From: Phytophthora colocasiae
Taxonomy: Eukaryota > Oomycota > Peronosporomycetes > Peronosporales > Peronosporaceae
Direction: 5' to 3'
Assembly (NCBI GenBank): GCA_018806915.1
Contig: JAGKQI010000087.1
Coordinates: forward strand, 186,001-250,000
DNA length: 64,000 nt
The position numbers and the translations under genes are program-made. How positions within the stretch are numbered: position 1 is the first letter of the stretch; every line of letters begins with the position of its first letter. Of the stretch, positions 9,532 through 19,319 are shown piece after piece. The notes under the pieces are model-generated. The model had not been told where the DNA came from. It did no database searches and saw nothing but the letters and a program-made list of their open reading frames with translations.

Positions 9532-11166
9532 ATGTTCAAGGCCAGCCCGACGTCAAGTGGTAGCGGTGGCTCACCCTTCGAGTACACGACAGCGTCGCCG
9601 ACGCGCGACCCACGTCGCTATCCTACGGAGGAAGGCGAGGTCGAAGTGGACTACGAGGAGTCCGAACAGGGCGATGCCCATGCGTCTCCTGCTCCTGCGA
9701 GCCCTCGGACGACCCGAACTGAGCTGCGCTCTCCACGCGATCCGCGTCGGTATTCAATTCCTCGGCAGCTGCGGCAGCCCAATCCGTTCCCGGAGGGACC
9801 TTCGAGCCTCGTGCTCAACGCGTTGCGCAACGCACCACCGCTTCTTGCTCGCGATGAGCCAGAGTCACTCAAGGGAGTCGAAGACGTGATCACCAACCCT
9901 CTGGATGAGGCACAGGAGGCTTCCATGAGCGGTGCTCCAGGGTCACGTCGACCGGTCCAACGGGACATCGTGGGGACTTCGTCGCGGCGCGACTACGGCT
10001 TCGAGCCTCGCGACCCTGCCGAGCAGGTGAAGCAGTTGATGGCGCAGCCAAACCTGCATGGTTACGCCATAGGCAATCCTCCACGTACGGTGGCTGAGAC
10101 TCAGCAGCGACAGGGGCTCCATGAGCGTTTCCTGACCCCGCAGGTGTGCACACTCGCCGAGTATCGGCAACGCTTAGATAAGCAACGACGACGGGAGTCT
10201 GTGCCTCAGATGAGGACTTATCCACTCCTGCTCCAAACCGGAGAGACCACCCGGGACTACATGGTCCATGTGGCCACCTGGGCCGAGGCTTCACGGAAGC
10301 TCGCGTCATTTGACCGGCTCATGGAGAGCTGCGCCGAGGTGGACGTCCGCCTCGCCCGAGGTCTACTCTTCCAGTACGCGAAGATACGCGTGCGGCCCGG
10401 CCGCTTTCCTCGTCACACGACGGCAGTGGCTCCCGCCTCTCAGGCCACTATCCCTGCTTCGCAGGATGCTCCTTCAGTCTCCGAGGGAGACTCACTGGCT
10501 GTGCCAGCCACGGACCAGAGCCTGAGCTCGGCTGCTAGTCCGTCAGCTTCTCACACTAGTGGTGAGAAGCGGGTGTCGACCGAGTGGTCGACCTCGAGCC
10601 CTTCGGGCGCCCCCGATCTTCGCGATCAAAAGCGTCCACGACGTCAGGGCAGTCCTGCCTCAGGGGCCCCTCAAACTCCCACGAGTTTTGGGAATGAGGA
10701 TATCCACGCCACTTCACCAGATACTGGTTTTGACTACGGTGCGCCATCAGGCGCTCCACGTGGTAGTGGGGAGTCCCCTGCTCATCGAGCAACGGCGGAG
10801 GAGGCCGATTCGCTGCGGAACGCCGTACTCGATGAGTGTGACGAGCGCTATCTGTCGCAGCGCGCCTGGTACCAACTCGATCACTCGATCGGTACTCTCC
10901 AGAGTCAGACTCAGTCCCTTCAAGGGAACGTCGAGAGTGTTTGGCATTCGCATGCCCGTCTCGCTCACGACATGGAGGAGATTGAAAGCCGGATGGCTTG
11001 GCTCGAAGGTCCTCAGTCCCTGACTGCTCGCCTGCACCAGCAGGAGCTTCAGCTCGCCGAGTTGCGAGGTCAGGTGACGTTGCTGCTGCAGATGACGCAG
11101 CCTGGGCACGTGTCGTCGGTGCCAGCGCCTCCGCGCTCACCCCCGCGGGGTCCCGATATGGCTTAA
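9532..11166 (+). CDS. Convergent accessory ORF of gypsy-1
   Basis: The frame is open from 9292, but the first ATG is at 9532, giving 544 codons on the strand opposite to gag-pol. About 1 kb (9532-10555) lies outside pol; the last 611 bp overlap the pol chromodomain region antisense. The N-terminal third is Ser/Pro/Glu/Asp-rich (PTRDPRRYPTEEGEVEVDYE). A more ordered block at about 10150-10400 contains TLAEYRQRLDK, then a TYPLLL motif, ATWAEASRKL and VDVRLARGLLFQYAK. The C-terminal part has heptad-like coiled-coil sequence (SLQGNVESVW ... RLHQQELQLAELRGQVTLLLQ). The family is unknown. A similarly placed ORF with the same order of short motifs exists in gypsy-2 (57405-58673), arguing that it is a real gene. 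The antisense part might be a by-product of pol codon bias. Confidence 0.65.
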   Translation: MFKASPTSSGSGGSPFEYTTASPTRDPRRYPTEEGEVEVDYEESEQGDAHASPAPASPRTTRTELRSPRDPRRYSIPRQLRQPNPFPEGPSSLVLNALRNAPPLLARDEPESLKGVEDVITNPLDEAQEASMSGAPGSRRPVQRDIVGTSSRRDYGFEPRDPAEQVKQLMAQPNLHGYAIGNPPRTVAETQQRQGLHERFLTPQVCTLAEYRQRLDKQRRRESVPQMRTYPLLLQTGETTRDYMVHVATWAEASRKLASFDRLMESCAEVDVRLARGLLFQYAKIRVRPGRFPRHTTAVAPASQATIPASQDAPSVSEGDSLAVPATDQSLSSAASPSASHTSGEKRVSTEWSTSSPSGAPDLRDQKRPRRQGSPASGAPQTPTSFGNEDIHATSPDTGFDYGAPSGAPRGSGESPAHRATAEEADSLRNAVLDECDERYLSQRAWYQLDHSIGTLQSQTQSLQGNVESVWHSHARLAHDMEEIESRMAWLEGPQSLTARLHQQELQLAELRGQVTLLLQMTQPGHVSSVPAPPRSPPRGPDMA

Positions 11167-14100
11167 GCAAGCCGACGTAGAACACCGGGTGTGTTCGCAT
11201 CCGCTTTGGCAAGTCAAGCGTGTATGCCAGGCCCTTCTTGGCCACGACCGTAAATGGTCCGATGAAACGCGGACGCAGTTTCGTCTTAAAGACACTTGAC
11301 ACTGCATGTGTAGGTAGGTTCTTAGCGTTTAATAAAACCTGGTCACCGACCTTAAATTCCCATACATTGCTTCTACCTTTTGTATCAGCTTGTTCCTTCT
11401 GAACGTCTTGGCTTTCAGCCATCGCGTCACGTACACGGCGTAATACGCTCAATCTCACCGAGAGGAAGTCATCGACTTGTTTACGCACAGCAGAAGGGCT
11501 GATATCAGCAAGCTCGGAGTCGAGCGACGGCACAGCCTCTCCCCCACCAAGCCCAAGGCTACCGCGTGGCGGAGTGAGCGGAACGCGCGGGTGCGCAAGG
11601 CCGTTCACGTAGAACGGGGTGAAGCCTGTCGAGGCATGCACCGCATTGTTCATGGAGAACTCAACGAGAGGGAGCATAGCGCTCCAACGCTTCGGCGTTT
11701 CAGCGCATACGCTGCGGAGGATGTCCTCCAGAACGCGGTTCACGCGTTCGGTCTGACCGTCGGTCTGCGGATGGTCCGCCGTGGACATGTCCAGTCGAGT
11801 GCCCAGCACCTTGAAGACGGACGTCCAGAAGTGACCCGTGAAACGGGGATCTCGATCCGAGACAATGGTCTCAGGCAGCCCATGCTGGCGGAAGACCCGA
11901 TCGATGAAGATCGTCGCTGTACCAGCACCATCGACGGTGTCCGGCACCGCCGCTAGGTGAGCCATCTTGCTCAGACGGTCAACAAAGACCACCACGCCCG
12001 TGTTGCCTGCCGAGTCCTTCGGCAGACCAAACACAAAGTCCATACTTATGGACTGCCAACACCCAGAGGGTACAGGTAAGCTCGCCAAAGGCGCAGCCGC
12101 ATGCGGCGAGGGTTTAACCCGCTGACACGTCTCGCACGTGCGCACATATGTGCTGACCCACTTGTACATCTTCGGCCACCAGTACATGGAGCTCACCGAG
12201 CCGTACGTCTTCTCGCGACCGAGGTGGCCGCCTGTGGGTGTGTCGTGGGCCTCATAGAGGATACGGTACTTCAGATCCTCATCGTGAGGAACCACCACTC
12301 GTGGTGGGTCATCCTGACCCGTGCTGTAGTACAGCAGACCGCCTTCCAGGCTGTAGCGTTGGAGTCTCGCCTTTAGGCGTCGTGACAGAGTCACCTTTGA
12401 GTCTTTAAACTCATCGCTCCCCAGAGCTTGGAGCAGCGCGACAGAAGAGTCGTCCTGAGCGTACGCTGCTCGAACCATGTCCGTCACGGACGACGTCACC
12501 GAGGTGACATAAGATAACTCATAGTCCGGGCGACGTGATAACGCGTCAGCGAGGACGTTCTGCCTGCCAGGCTTGTACTTCACCTCGAAGTTATACTCCG
12601 CAAAGAAGGAGAGCCATCGGGCCATCCTCTGCGAGAGGTGAGGCGACTGCGTCGCTGTGCGTAGTGACGCATGATCCGTGTAGATCACAAACGGCTTGGA
12701 GCCGAGCAGGTGAACCCTGAATTTGACGAGAGCGTACTTCATCGCAAGTAGCTCCTTGTCATGAACTGGATAGTTCTTCTCAGCAGCCTTGAGCTGTCGA
12801 GACTCAAACGCAATGACGCGTTCGCGCCCTTCGACGTCTGCTTGTAGCAAAGCACTGCCGATGGCAAAGTCCGAGGCGTCACAGACGACGATAAACGGAC
12901 GAGCGGGGTCTGGCAGCGCCAGTATCAGTGCCTGAAGCAGGCTATCCTTGATACAAGTGAACGCATTCTCGTGCTCGGCACGCCATACCCACTCGGCATC
13001 CTTCTTAAGGAGATCCGTCAGTGGCCGAGCCAACTCAGCGTAGTTCTCGCTATACTTGTGCAAGTAGTTGGCCAAGCCCAGCCACTTACGCAAGTCCTTC
13101 TGGTTCAAGGGAACCGGCCAATCCACAATGGCCTTGACCTTTGCTGGATCAGCACGAAGGCCATGCTTCCCAATGAAGCACCCTAGAAAGGGAATTTCTT
13201 CCGCGCCAAAGACGCACTTGTCTGCGTTGGCGTACAACTTGTTCGTGCGCATGCACTCGAGCACAGCTCTCACGTGTTCCACGTGCACCTCAACGTCAGT
13301 CTTGCCGTGTTCGGCCTGACTGTGGACGAACACGTCGTCAAAGTACGTTTGTGCGAATGCCCGCAGGGGCCTGAACAGCTGCGTCACTAGACGATTGAAC
13401 GTTGCGGGCGCGTTCGAGAGCCCTTGGGGCATGACGAGCCACTCCCAGAGCATACCGCTCGGGGTGCTCACCGCTGTAAGCGGAATATCACTGGCTAGCT
13501 GATAGTACCCATCGACTAAGTCGAGCGCACTGTACATGGTGCAACCCACCATGTTGTTCTGAAGAACATCCTTCCTAGGAATCGGCGTCTGCGCCGGAAT
13601 CGTGGCAGCGTTGATCTTGTTAAAAGCGTGAACGATACGCCACTTGCCATTCGGCTTTCTGACACAGAACGTTGGCGCGGAATGCGGAGACTTGCTCTCG
13701 CGCACGAGACCCGCCGCGTGCTTCGCACGGAAGAAGGCGTCAATGACATCGCATTGCTCTTTAGGAAGAGGCCACTGCCGGGTCACGCAGTATTTAGTTC
13801 CGGGAACTAAGTCGATCTCATGACGAATGCCTCGGTCGGGAGGCAGGCCACTCGGTGGTTCCTTCGAGACAACGTCTCCATATTCCTTCAGCAAGGAGTG
13901 GAAGGGATCCGAGGGATTCTTGAGGATCTCCGATCCACTCCTGGCGTTCAACGCCTTCTTGACTTCGGCCAAGACGGACTCGTCAACGTGGGACGACGAG
14001 TTTAACTCCTCCTCAGGTCGAACGATGACCACCTCGGCGAATTCGCCAGCCTTCAAGGCATCGCCAACGTCGGCGAAGGACATCTCTTCTAGCTCAAGGA

Positions 14101-15208
14101 GCTTGTCAACACTTGGCAAGTCGTCCAGCAGGACACTGCCTTCGGCACTACCGCCCACTCCATCAACCAGAGTGTATAGCTGCCCACAGCCCTCCGGTGC
14201 GTCGGCACTTGACGTCACGGATGACTCAGACGCAGAGCGTCTCGCCCGAAGGGCCTTACGACGTCTTCGCCTAGCCGAAGATCGTCTACTCGACGGAGTA
14301 CGTGCCGTCGCACAAGTTTCGGCCTCTCTCGGCCCAGTGTCAGGGACACTCAGCGATCCACTCGGTCGACGACCGATGCCGCTCAGCGGAGTACGTGCCG
14401 CTGCACAATCAATGACCGTAACAGGTCCAGTGTCAGAGACACTCAGCGATCGACTTGGTCCACGACCAGTATCGCTCGACGGAGTACGTGCCGCCCCACA
14501 GTTCACGGCCTGGTAAGGCCCGATGCCATCGGCATCCAGTGACGGTCCATGGCCGGCGTCACTCGGGTTACGTGAGCTTTGCCCACACGTTGACTCACTG
14601 CCAACCAGCGCTATGCGCTCAACAGGACTGCGATCCTCGCACTCAGTGCTGTCCACTAACTCGGACACACCGACTGCCAGCATCATTGTCGACTCGGCTC
14701 GATGCTCGCGCCAGTAGCGCTTCTGCTTCCTAGCAGAGGTGGGTTCATGACTCGCCAAAGCTCCACTAGGAGAGAAGTGCGTAGCACCTAAGGTCTTCGA
14801 CCTCCAGTCGATCCATGGCTCGTGGCGCTCCAGCCACGCCATACCAAGGATGAGGTCGTACCTCGAATCCAGGTCCAAGACCAAGCAGCGTTCCACGCTG
14901 TCGAAGTCCAGGAACTTCAGCCGTAGGTCCATGGGGACCTTGGCTGCCGTGACACGGACGCCCGTCGCTAGACGGACCGTGACGGTGTCACCTCCTCGCG
15001 CTCGAAGCGCCTCAGCATATTGCTGACTACCCTCAACGGTGGAGCGTCTGACGTAGTTGCCAGACGCTCCTGAATCGATCAACACGATCCACGGCTTCTC
15101 GAAGCCCTTCACGTCCACATGGACGACCAGCAAGCCCTGCTTGCTCACACGTTCCGTGTTCAAGAGCACGGAGCTCTTCGGGGCTGAGCCCCAGTGCCTC
15201 TCACGCAC
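10556..15208 (-). CDS. Gypsy-1 Pol: protease-RT-RNase H-integrase-chromodomain
   Basis: 1550 open codons counted from a GTG; the frame is open further upstream and overlaps the end of gag in another register, so expression by ribosomal frameshift from gag is likely. Domains in order: aspartic protease (VLIDSGASGNY, about residue 43); a spacer with three imperfect SDTGxxPS repeats; RT with the YFDD box at about 620; RNase H (CDASDFAIG, about 776); integrase zinc finger (HLGREKTYG ... CETCQ, about 990); integrase core with SMDFVFGLP, SDRDPRF and TDGQTERVN (about 1146); and a chromodomain near 1475-1530 (YHVERL, LVKWRGYP, SWEF), as in chromoviruses that target chromatin marks. In RT motif B the text between GYYQ and DIP is three residues (LAS), where gypsy-2 has six (ILMREC). 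Confidence 0.95.
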   Translation of the reverse strand: MRERHWGSAPKSSVLLNTERVSKQGLLVVHVDVKGFEKPWIVLIDSGASGNYVRRSTVEGSQQYAEALRARGGDTVTVRLATGVRVTAAKVPMDLRLKFLDFDSVERCLVLDLDSRYDLILGMAWLERHEPWIDWRSKTLGATHFSPSGALASHEPTSARKQKRYWREHRAESTMMLAVGVSELVDSTECEDRSPVERIALVGSESTCGQSSRNPSDAGHGPSLDADGIGPYQAVNCGAARTPSSDTGRGPSRSLSVSDTGPVTVIDCAAARTPLSGIGRRPSGSLSVPDTGPREAETCATARTPSSRRSSARRRRRKALRARRSASESSVTSSADAPEGCGQLYTLVDGVGGSAEGSVLLDDLPSVDKLLELEEMSFADVGDALKAGEFAEVVIVRPEEELNSSSHVDESVLAEVKKALNARSGSEILKNPSDPFHSLLKEYGDVVSKEPPSGLPPDRGIRHEIDLVPGTKYCVTRQWPLPKEQCDVIDAFFRAKHAAGLVRESKSPHSAPTFCVRKPNGKWRIVHAFNKINAATIPAQTPIPRKDVLQNNMVGCTMYSALDLVDGYYQLASDIPLTAVSTPSGMLWEWLVMPQGLSNAPATFNRLVTQLFRPLRAFAQTYFDDVFVHSQAEHGKTDVEVHVEHVRAVLECMRTNKLYANADKCVFGAEEIPFLGCFIGKHGLRADPAKVKAIVDWPVPLNQKDLRKWLGLANYLHKYSENYAELARPLTDLLKKDAEWVWRAEHENAFTCIKDSLLQALILALPDPARPFIVVCDASDFAIGSALLQADVEGRERVIAFESRQLKAAEKNYPVHDKELLAMKYALVKFRVHLLGSKPFVIYTDHASLRTATQSPHLSQRMARWLSFFAEYNFEVKYKPGRQNVLADALSRRPDYELSYVTSVTSSVTDMVRAAYAQDDSSVALLQALGSDEFKDSKVTLSRRLKARLQRYSLEGGLLYYSTGQDDPPRVVVPHDEDLKYRILYEAHDTPTGGHLGREKTYGSVSSMYWWPKMYKWVSTYVRTCETCQRVKPSPHAAAPLASLPVPSGCWQSISMDFVFGLPKDSAGNTGVVVFVDRLSKMAHLAAVPDTVDGAGTATIFIDRVFRQHGLPETIVSDRDPRFTGHFWTSVFKVLGTRLDMSTADHPQTDGQTERVNRVLEDILRSVCAETPKRWSAMLPLVEFSMNNAVHASTGFTPFYVNGLAHPRVPLTPPRGSLGLGGGEAVPSLDSELADISPSAVRKQVDDFLSVRLSVLRRVRDAMAESQDVQKEQADTKGRSNVWEFKVGDQVLLNAKNLPTHAVSSVFKTKLRPRFIGPFTVVAKKGLAYTLDLPKRMRTHPVFYVGLLKPYRDPAGVSAEALAPTTRAQAASSAAATSPDLATRRAEAPAGAGEQSGTEDLRAKPSGFQSPPCRERDGHANAKHSRRSLEGTESDSGEYRSSDRVGTRRAATDSARHTHRVRRSAANRPPPPLLDEQGTPHYHVERLMAHRSQNQYLVKWRGYPHSQNSWEFEGPLRQDCPDVVDAFDREDRGRPKGSRSTTRSTPASHH

Positions 15209-15246
15209 TGCAGAACTCAGTTCTTCCCCAGTAGACCGCCCCGCGT

Positions 15247-16218
15247 CTACTGGGAGCCGTCGTTTCCCTGGGCAGAGCCCGAAGCGGGACCCGCGGCAGG
15301 GTTGCGACCAGTCTGGCCGGCGCGCTCTTTGCGCAGAGGGCAGTTCGGCCTCAAGTGTGTGGGACTACCACACGTGTAGCACCGACGAGTGCTCATACGC
15401 TGCACCGCAGCTCGTAGCTCGGCTACTTCATCTTCAGCATAGCTGAGGTCCATGGGCTCGGGTCCCCCGGACCCTGTGCTGTTAGCACCGACCCTCGACA
15501 ACTTAAAGTTGTGTTCAGCATTCAATGCCACGCTAACAGCGTCCTCGAAGGTGCGAGGATTCTGACGGAATGCCTCCGTCCTGGCCACGCCAGCTCTCAG
15601 ACCTTCCATGAAGATAGTCACAGTGACCACCTCAGGTAGAGGATCGGCAGCCATGCCGGCAATGAGCGTGCGCAGCTCTTGGGCATAGTCCACCAGGTCC
15701 TTCTTGACCTGTCGGCAAGCAAGGAAGCGTGACCGCACGCGATACGCCTGGTTAGGCGGAGCAAACACTTGCGTAAGCTTGACCTTAAGCTCACCCCAAG
15801 TGGGGAAGGCCATTTCTACCGACGTCCCAGACGTCAAGGCCCATTCTCGTGCTCGACCTTCGAGCTTAGAGATGGCGAACGCCACGCGTTGGCCTTCCAA
15901 CTGGAGCATAGCGGCCCCCATGGCCATTTCGACCTCTCGGGTCCACAATAGGAGGTTCTCTCCTTCGTGCCCATGAAAGGTCTTCACGCTGAGCGTGACG
16001 GGCTTAGCTCTCGGAGCGGGATTAACTCCTTTTACATTCCGCTGAATGTGCTCAACGAGAGCGTTCTCGTACGAGGCAAATGCCTCCAGGCGCGCGTTGA
16101 CGGCCTCCGGCCCTTGAGACGCAAGGTGCGCCATACCTTCAGGGCCCAGCAAGGACGTAAGCTTGTTAAGCGTGTCCCGCTGACTCGGAGTCAAGTGAGC
16201 GTATGCTTCTGGCTCCAT
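15247..16218 (-). CDS. Gypsy-1 Gag
   Basis: Start at ATG 16218 (MEPEAYAHL); an in-frame GTG lies two codons upstream. About 323 residues. The retrotransposon-gag core covers residues 70-215 ([48 protein letters not shown]). A single CCHC knuckle, [15 protein letters not shown], is near residue 285, followed by a basic and Gly-rich tail. It ends at TAG 15247. The pol frame is already open across this stop, so gag and pol are joined by a frame change. By eye it is related to the gypsy-2 gag at 55874-56821 but clearly a different lineage. Confidence 0.92.
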   Translation of the reverse strand: MEPEAYAHLTPSQRDTLNKLTSLLGPEGMAHLASQGPEAVNARLEAFASYENALVEHIQRNVKGVNPAPRAKPVTLSVKTFHGHEGENLLLWTREVEMAMGAAMLQLEGQRVAFAISKLEGRAREWALTSGTSVEMAFPTWGELKVKLTQVFAPPNQAYRVRSRFLACRQVKKDLVDYAQELRTLIAGMAADPLPEVVTVTIFMEGLRAGVARTEAFRQNPRTFEDAVSVALNAEHNFKLSRVGANSTGSGGPEPMDLSYAEDEVAELRAAVQRMSTRRCYTCGSPTHLRPNCPLRKERAGQTGRNPAAGPASGSAQGNDGSQ

Positions 16219-16256
16219 TCTCACAGAGAAACAGTCTTCAACTCAGGAGTTGGATT

Positions 16257-16273
16257 GACTACAAGTGCTACCA
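16257..16273 (-). promoter_or_regulatory. Primer-binding site of gypsy-1
   Basis: In element sense TGGTAGCACTTGTAGTC lies 2 nt inside the 5' LTR. It fits the complement of a tRNA 3' end (T-stem strand, 7-nt acceptor strand, discriminator, CCA). I cannot name the tRNA. The same site is used by gypsy-2 (56887-56903). Confidence 0.75.
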
Positions 16274-16275
16274 GA

Positions 16276-16687
16276 TGCAGCGGGGCTGTGTAGGTGTGCA
16301 CGGCACAGAGGAAGTTTGGTTGACTCGTAGAGTCCTGCTTGCAAGGCACTAGCCTTCGGTTCTATACAAGAACCAAGTAGTCCACTAAATACGGGACCCT
16401 CACAATCAGTGTCCCTATAATAAAGGAACTAACACTAATTATGTAAAATGCAAACTGATTTTTATTTATTTTATTGCCCTAATCCTGAATGTAACGGATT
16501 TAGTATCTAACATACTAAATCCTAATCAAATGTAATGTGTGGCTCTGAGCTAACAGCCAGCAACTGGCTACATATGTGACGTGTGAGAAACACTATGTGT
16601 CGTACACGGATCTGTGACTTGTGACCTGGATGGTGTATACCACACCTATTGTAGCCAAGGCGCTCAGCGCCGTGTAACCCCGTTACA
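16276..16687 (-). repeat. 5' LTR of gypsy-1
   Basis: 412 bp, the same as 8827-9237 apart from one extra A in GAGAAACACT and one T/C change in GGGAC(C/T)CTC. The right edge is set by the GCGTT duplication and by restoration of the copia reading frame. Confidence 0.93.
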
Positions 16688-16692
16688 GCGTT

Positions 16693-17942
16693 CCTGTATG
16701 GAAAGCTCGACGAAGAGATTTACATGGAATTGCCTGAAGGTCTGCGTGAGCTCCTGACGATGACCGATGCTGAAGGTGAAGAAGACGTCGTCTGCCTACT
16801 CCTGCAAAGTTTGTATGGCCTGAAGCAAGCATCTCGTGTTTGGAACGAGACGATCGATGGTCACTTAAAAGACATGGGTTTCAAGGCGGCTGATGCTGAT
16901 CCCTGTGTATACACCCGAGGTGATGGTGACGATGAATGTATCGTTCGTGTGTCTTTACGTCGACGACATGCTGATTGCTTCAAAGGACAAGGGTGTCATC
17001 GCGTCAGTGAAGGCTGGCATCGCGGACAAATTCCGGATCAAGGACTTCGGACGCGCTCGATTTATTCTCGGGATTGAGATCGACTACGATATGGACAATA
17101 AAACATTGGCCATCTCTCAACGCGCATATACAGAGTCGATCATCAAGAAATTCGGTCAAGAAAACGCGAAGCCAAGCCTGATGCCACTGGATCCAAGTCT
17201 TCACTTGACCAAGGACGACGGCACGCAGACAGAGGAGTACAAGGCCAAGATATAGTCAAGGCCCTACCGATCGCTCATCGGTAGCCTCATGTATCTGACA
17301 TGCGGAACACGACCTGACATTGCGGTTGCTGTTGCCAAGTTGAGTCGCTTCCTGGAAAACCCAGGTGAGGGGCATTGGAATGCGGGAGTCAAGGTGGTGC
17401 GCTACCTGCTGAAGACCAAGGAAGTGGGTATCATGTACGATGGCCTACTGGGAACTGAGATGACGGCTTACTCGGATGCTGACTGGGCCGGTAACCGTGA
17501 CGACAGACGCTCAGTGAGCGGAATGATGCTCATGATGTGTGGTGCTCCGGTGGTGTGGCGTTCGACGTTCCAGAAGACGGTCGCACTGAGTTCTACTGAG
17601 GCAGAGTACATGGCTCTGAGTGAGTGCATCAAAGAAGTAGTGTGGCTGCGTCGACTACTCAAGGACATTGGTGCAAAGCAAGTGGACCCTACGGTGATCT
17701 ACGAGGACAACCAGGGTGCCATGGCTTTGGCGAAGAATGTCGGTTATCAAGCTCGCACCAAGCACATCGACATTCGCTACCATTTCATCCGAGAGAAGAT
17801 TGCCAGTGGCGAGGTTGAGCTGACCTACCAGGAGTCTAAGAACCAACTAGCGGACTACTTGATTAAGGGCCTCTCTTCCAAGACGTTGCGCTACTTGATG
17901 GAACGCAGCAACGTCATTCCCAAGTTCGAGACGTCGAATTGA
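16693..17942 (+). pseudogene. Copia RT-RNase H (3' part)
   Basis: This continues the copia pol after the gypsy insertion with LYGKLDEEIYMELPEG and SLYGLKQASRVW. A frameshift near 16945 separates this from the catalytic box LYVDDMLIAS. An in-frame TAG at 17253-17255 follows EEYKAKI, and the same frame goes on as SRPYRSLIGSLMYL. RNase H occupies 17460-17850, with YSDADWAGN, SSTEAEYMAL and YEDNQGAMALA carrying the D, E and D residues and the HIDIRYHFIRE tail. The frame ends 7 nt before the 3' LTR, next to a purine-rich tract (GAGTGGGGG). Confidence 0.92.
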
Positions 17943-17949
17943 GTGGGGG

Positions 17950-18356
17950 TGTTGAGATTGCACTTCGCCGTCTCCTATACTGGGTCCCTACCTCGAAGCA
18001 CGCAGCTTTCACGCGCACAACGCGTGCCAAGTGAGGACAACAGTGGAAGACGCGTGGATGCTGCAATACGATTGGCGGTCTACCTTGGATACACTATTCT
18101 GATTGGACGAGAACTTCAATTTGCTGATCTCAAGATGTGCACAAATCGTTCCCGTTACATTAATCGTTCCCGTTACATCAAGCGTTCCCGTTTCACAAGG
18201 CGTTCCCGTTACATCAAGTTTCACAAAGGTCTACAAGGGGAGCTCAAGGAGAGCAAGGGTAGATTAGTGACTGCGGGCTAACTCAATAAACTCACTTTTG
18301 GATTTACTTCCTCCTACTCACTTCACTATCAAGCCTCGTTCGCTATACTCTCAATT
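17950..18356 (+). repeat. 3' LTR of copia element
   Basis: 407 bp, matching 5649-6055 except for G/A at position 6 and one C/T in the 18-bp repeat array (18146-18217). It is followed by the AGTTG target duplication. Confidence 0.93.
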
Positions 18357-18609
18357 AGTTGCAGGTTGCAGCCGACTGTTGCTGCATTGTGCGTAAGACT
18401 TCCCCCAAGCAATATCCAGTCTACTATCCATGAACACACTGCAAAATATCTTTGAACACACGAAGTGTTCTTCATGCAAACTTCAGTCAGTTCCTTCTAC
18501 CTGGTAGCAGCAATCCGGTGGTGGCGCAACAGAATGTGCCTATTTCGACAGTCGCCCGGCTCAACATCGTGAGATGCTGCTACTGACAGTGCCAGCACCA
18601 CTTCTGAAA

Positions 18610-19131
18610 ATGCAGGATCTGTGTTTGACTAGGAACAGCGACTTGGTTGAAATGGACGTGACGCTGAGCCCCATTGACTGCTGGGAAGACTTTGAATCCA
18701 AATTCGATATGTATGACGTGGGTGACTCCCCGACTTCTGTTGCTGAGGTTTCCAATGTCGTAGAGAACTCCAAGAGAAGAGTCATTTCTTTGGCAGCAGC
18801 AAGGGAAACCAAAACACTTCCTGTTAAGCAGAAAGACCAAAGCGTCACAGGTATAAAGCGGAAACGACGAACACCCAAGCAAGAGATCGAGAGACTTCGT
18901 CAACTAGAGCTGAACCTCACGCTTCAACTCGAGACGCTGCAACTGCAAGCTCACATGCACATGCAGACTCAAGACAACGGTATCCATTCATACACGAGCG
19001 ACGCAGAATCCTTCTGGAGAGCCATTGCTTCTCGTCAATATGCACAGCGAATCGATTCTGAGCGTGAGAACCTCCGTCTTAAAAAGGTCGTTAAAGCTCG
19101 CATCGCACACGCCAAGCGACTGAAAAGGTAA
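18610..19131 (+). pseudogene. M96-like gene fragment (bZIP exon only)
   Basis: The first exon of a gene in the family described at 19320-20707. It has an acidic N terminus, a short basic stretch (IKRKRRTPKQEIERLRQ), a heptad region, and the signature FWRAIASRQYAQRIDSERENLRL. The start could be ATG 18610 or 18652. A GTAAGT donor follows AAAAG at about 19131. The next plausible exon (after an ACACAG acceptor near 19196) gives RTMNLLLK and then stops within 14 codons, so the START-like half is missing. It lies 250 bp downstream of the copia element, which may have replaced its promoter region. Confidence 0.7.
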
Positions 19132-19319
19132 GTGTATTCAACAGGAGTTTATCCACCCACACAGTTATTCTAACGCAGTACTCTCGACATACACAGGACC
19201 ATGAACCTGCTCTTGAAAACGTCCTTTTTAGCATAAAGTCGATAGCAAATGATAGTGGATTTTGTACATAATGTACACCTTGGTTCACTTCGCTATCTCG
19301 TATCATTCTCCAATTTATC

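Larger units (their letters stand above)
8827..16687 (-). mobile_element. Ty3/gypsy chromodomain retrotransposon (gypsy-1), nested
   Basis: It is inserted in copia RT with 5-bp duplication GCGTT (8822-8826 and 16688-16692); deleting the element rejoins the copia frame as DVDTAFLYGKLDEE. The LTRs are 411 and 412 bp with one substitution and one indel seen, so the insertion is recent. The minus strand encodes an open gag and an open pol with all domains. The plus strand carries an additional ORF between the pol end and the 3' LTR. Of the elements in the window it is the best candidate for an autonomous one, apart from a 3-codon gap in RT. Confidence 0.95.
5649..18356 (+). mobile_element. Ty1/copia LTR retrotransposon, split by nested gypsy
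   Basis: The 407-bp LTRs (5649-6055 and 17950-18356) differ at two positions that I can see. A 5-bp target duplication AGTTG flanks the element (5644-5648 and 18357-18361). The order of domains is gag, protease, integrase, RT, RNase H, which is the copia order. The internal region is interrupted at 8826/16693 by a complete Ty3/gypsy element. Despite the near-identical LTRs the coding region has two in-frame TAGs (6441, 17253) and two frameshifts (about 7185 and 16945), so it is probably inactive. Confidence 0.95.

Noticed and set aside
13827..14516. 229-codon plus-strand frame inside gypsy-1
   Set aside because: Entirely antisense to the pol spacer, low-complexity, and explained by the codon bias of pol; no counterpart in gypsy-2.
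16257..16273. tRNA gene fragment
   Set aside because: It fits a tRNA 3' end including CCA only in complement, directly beside an LTR, so it is a primer-binding site.
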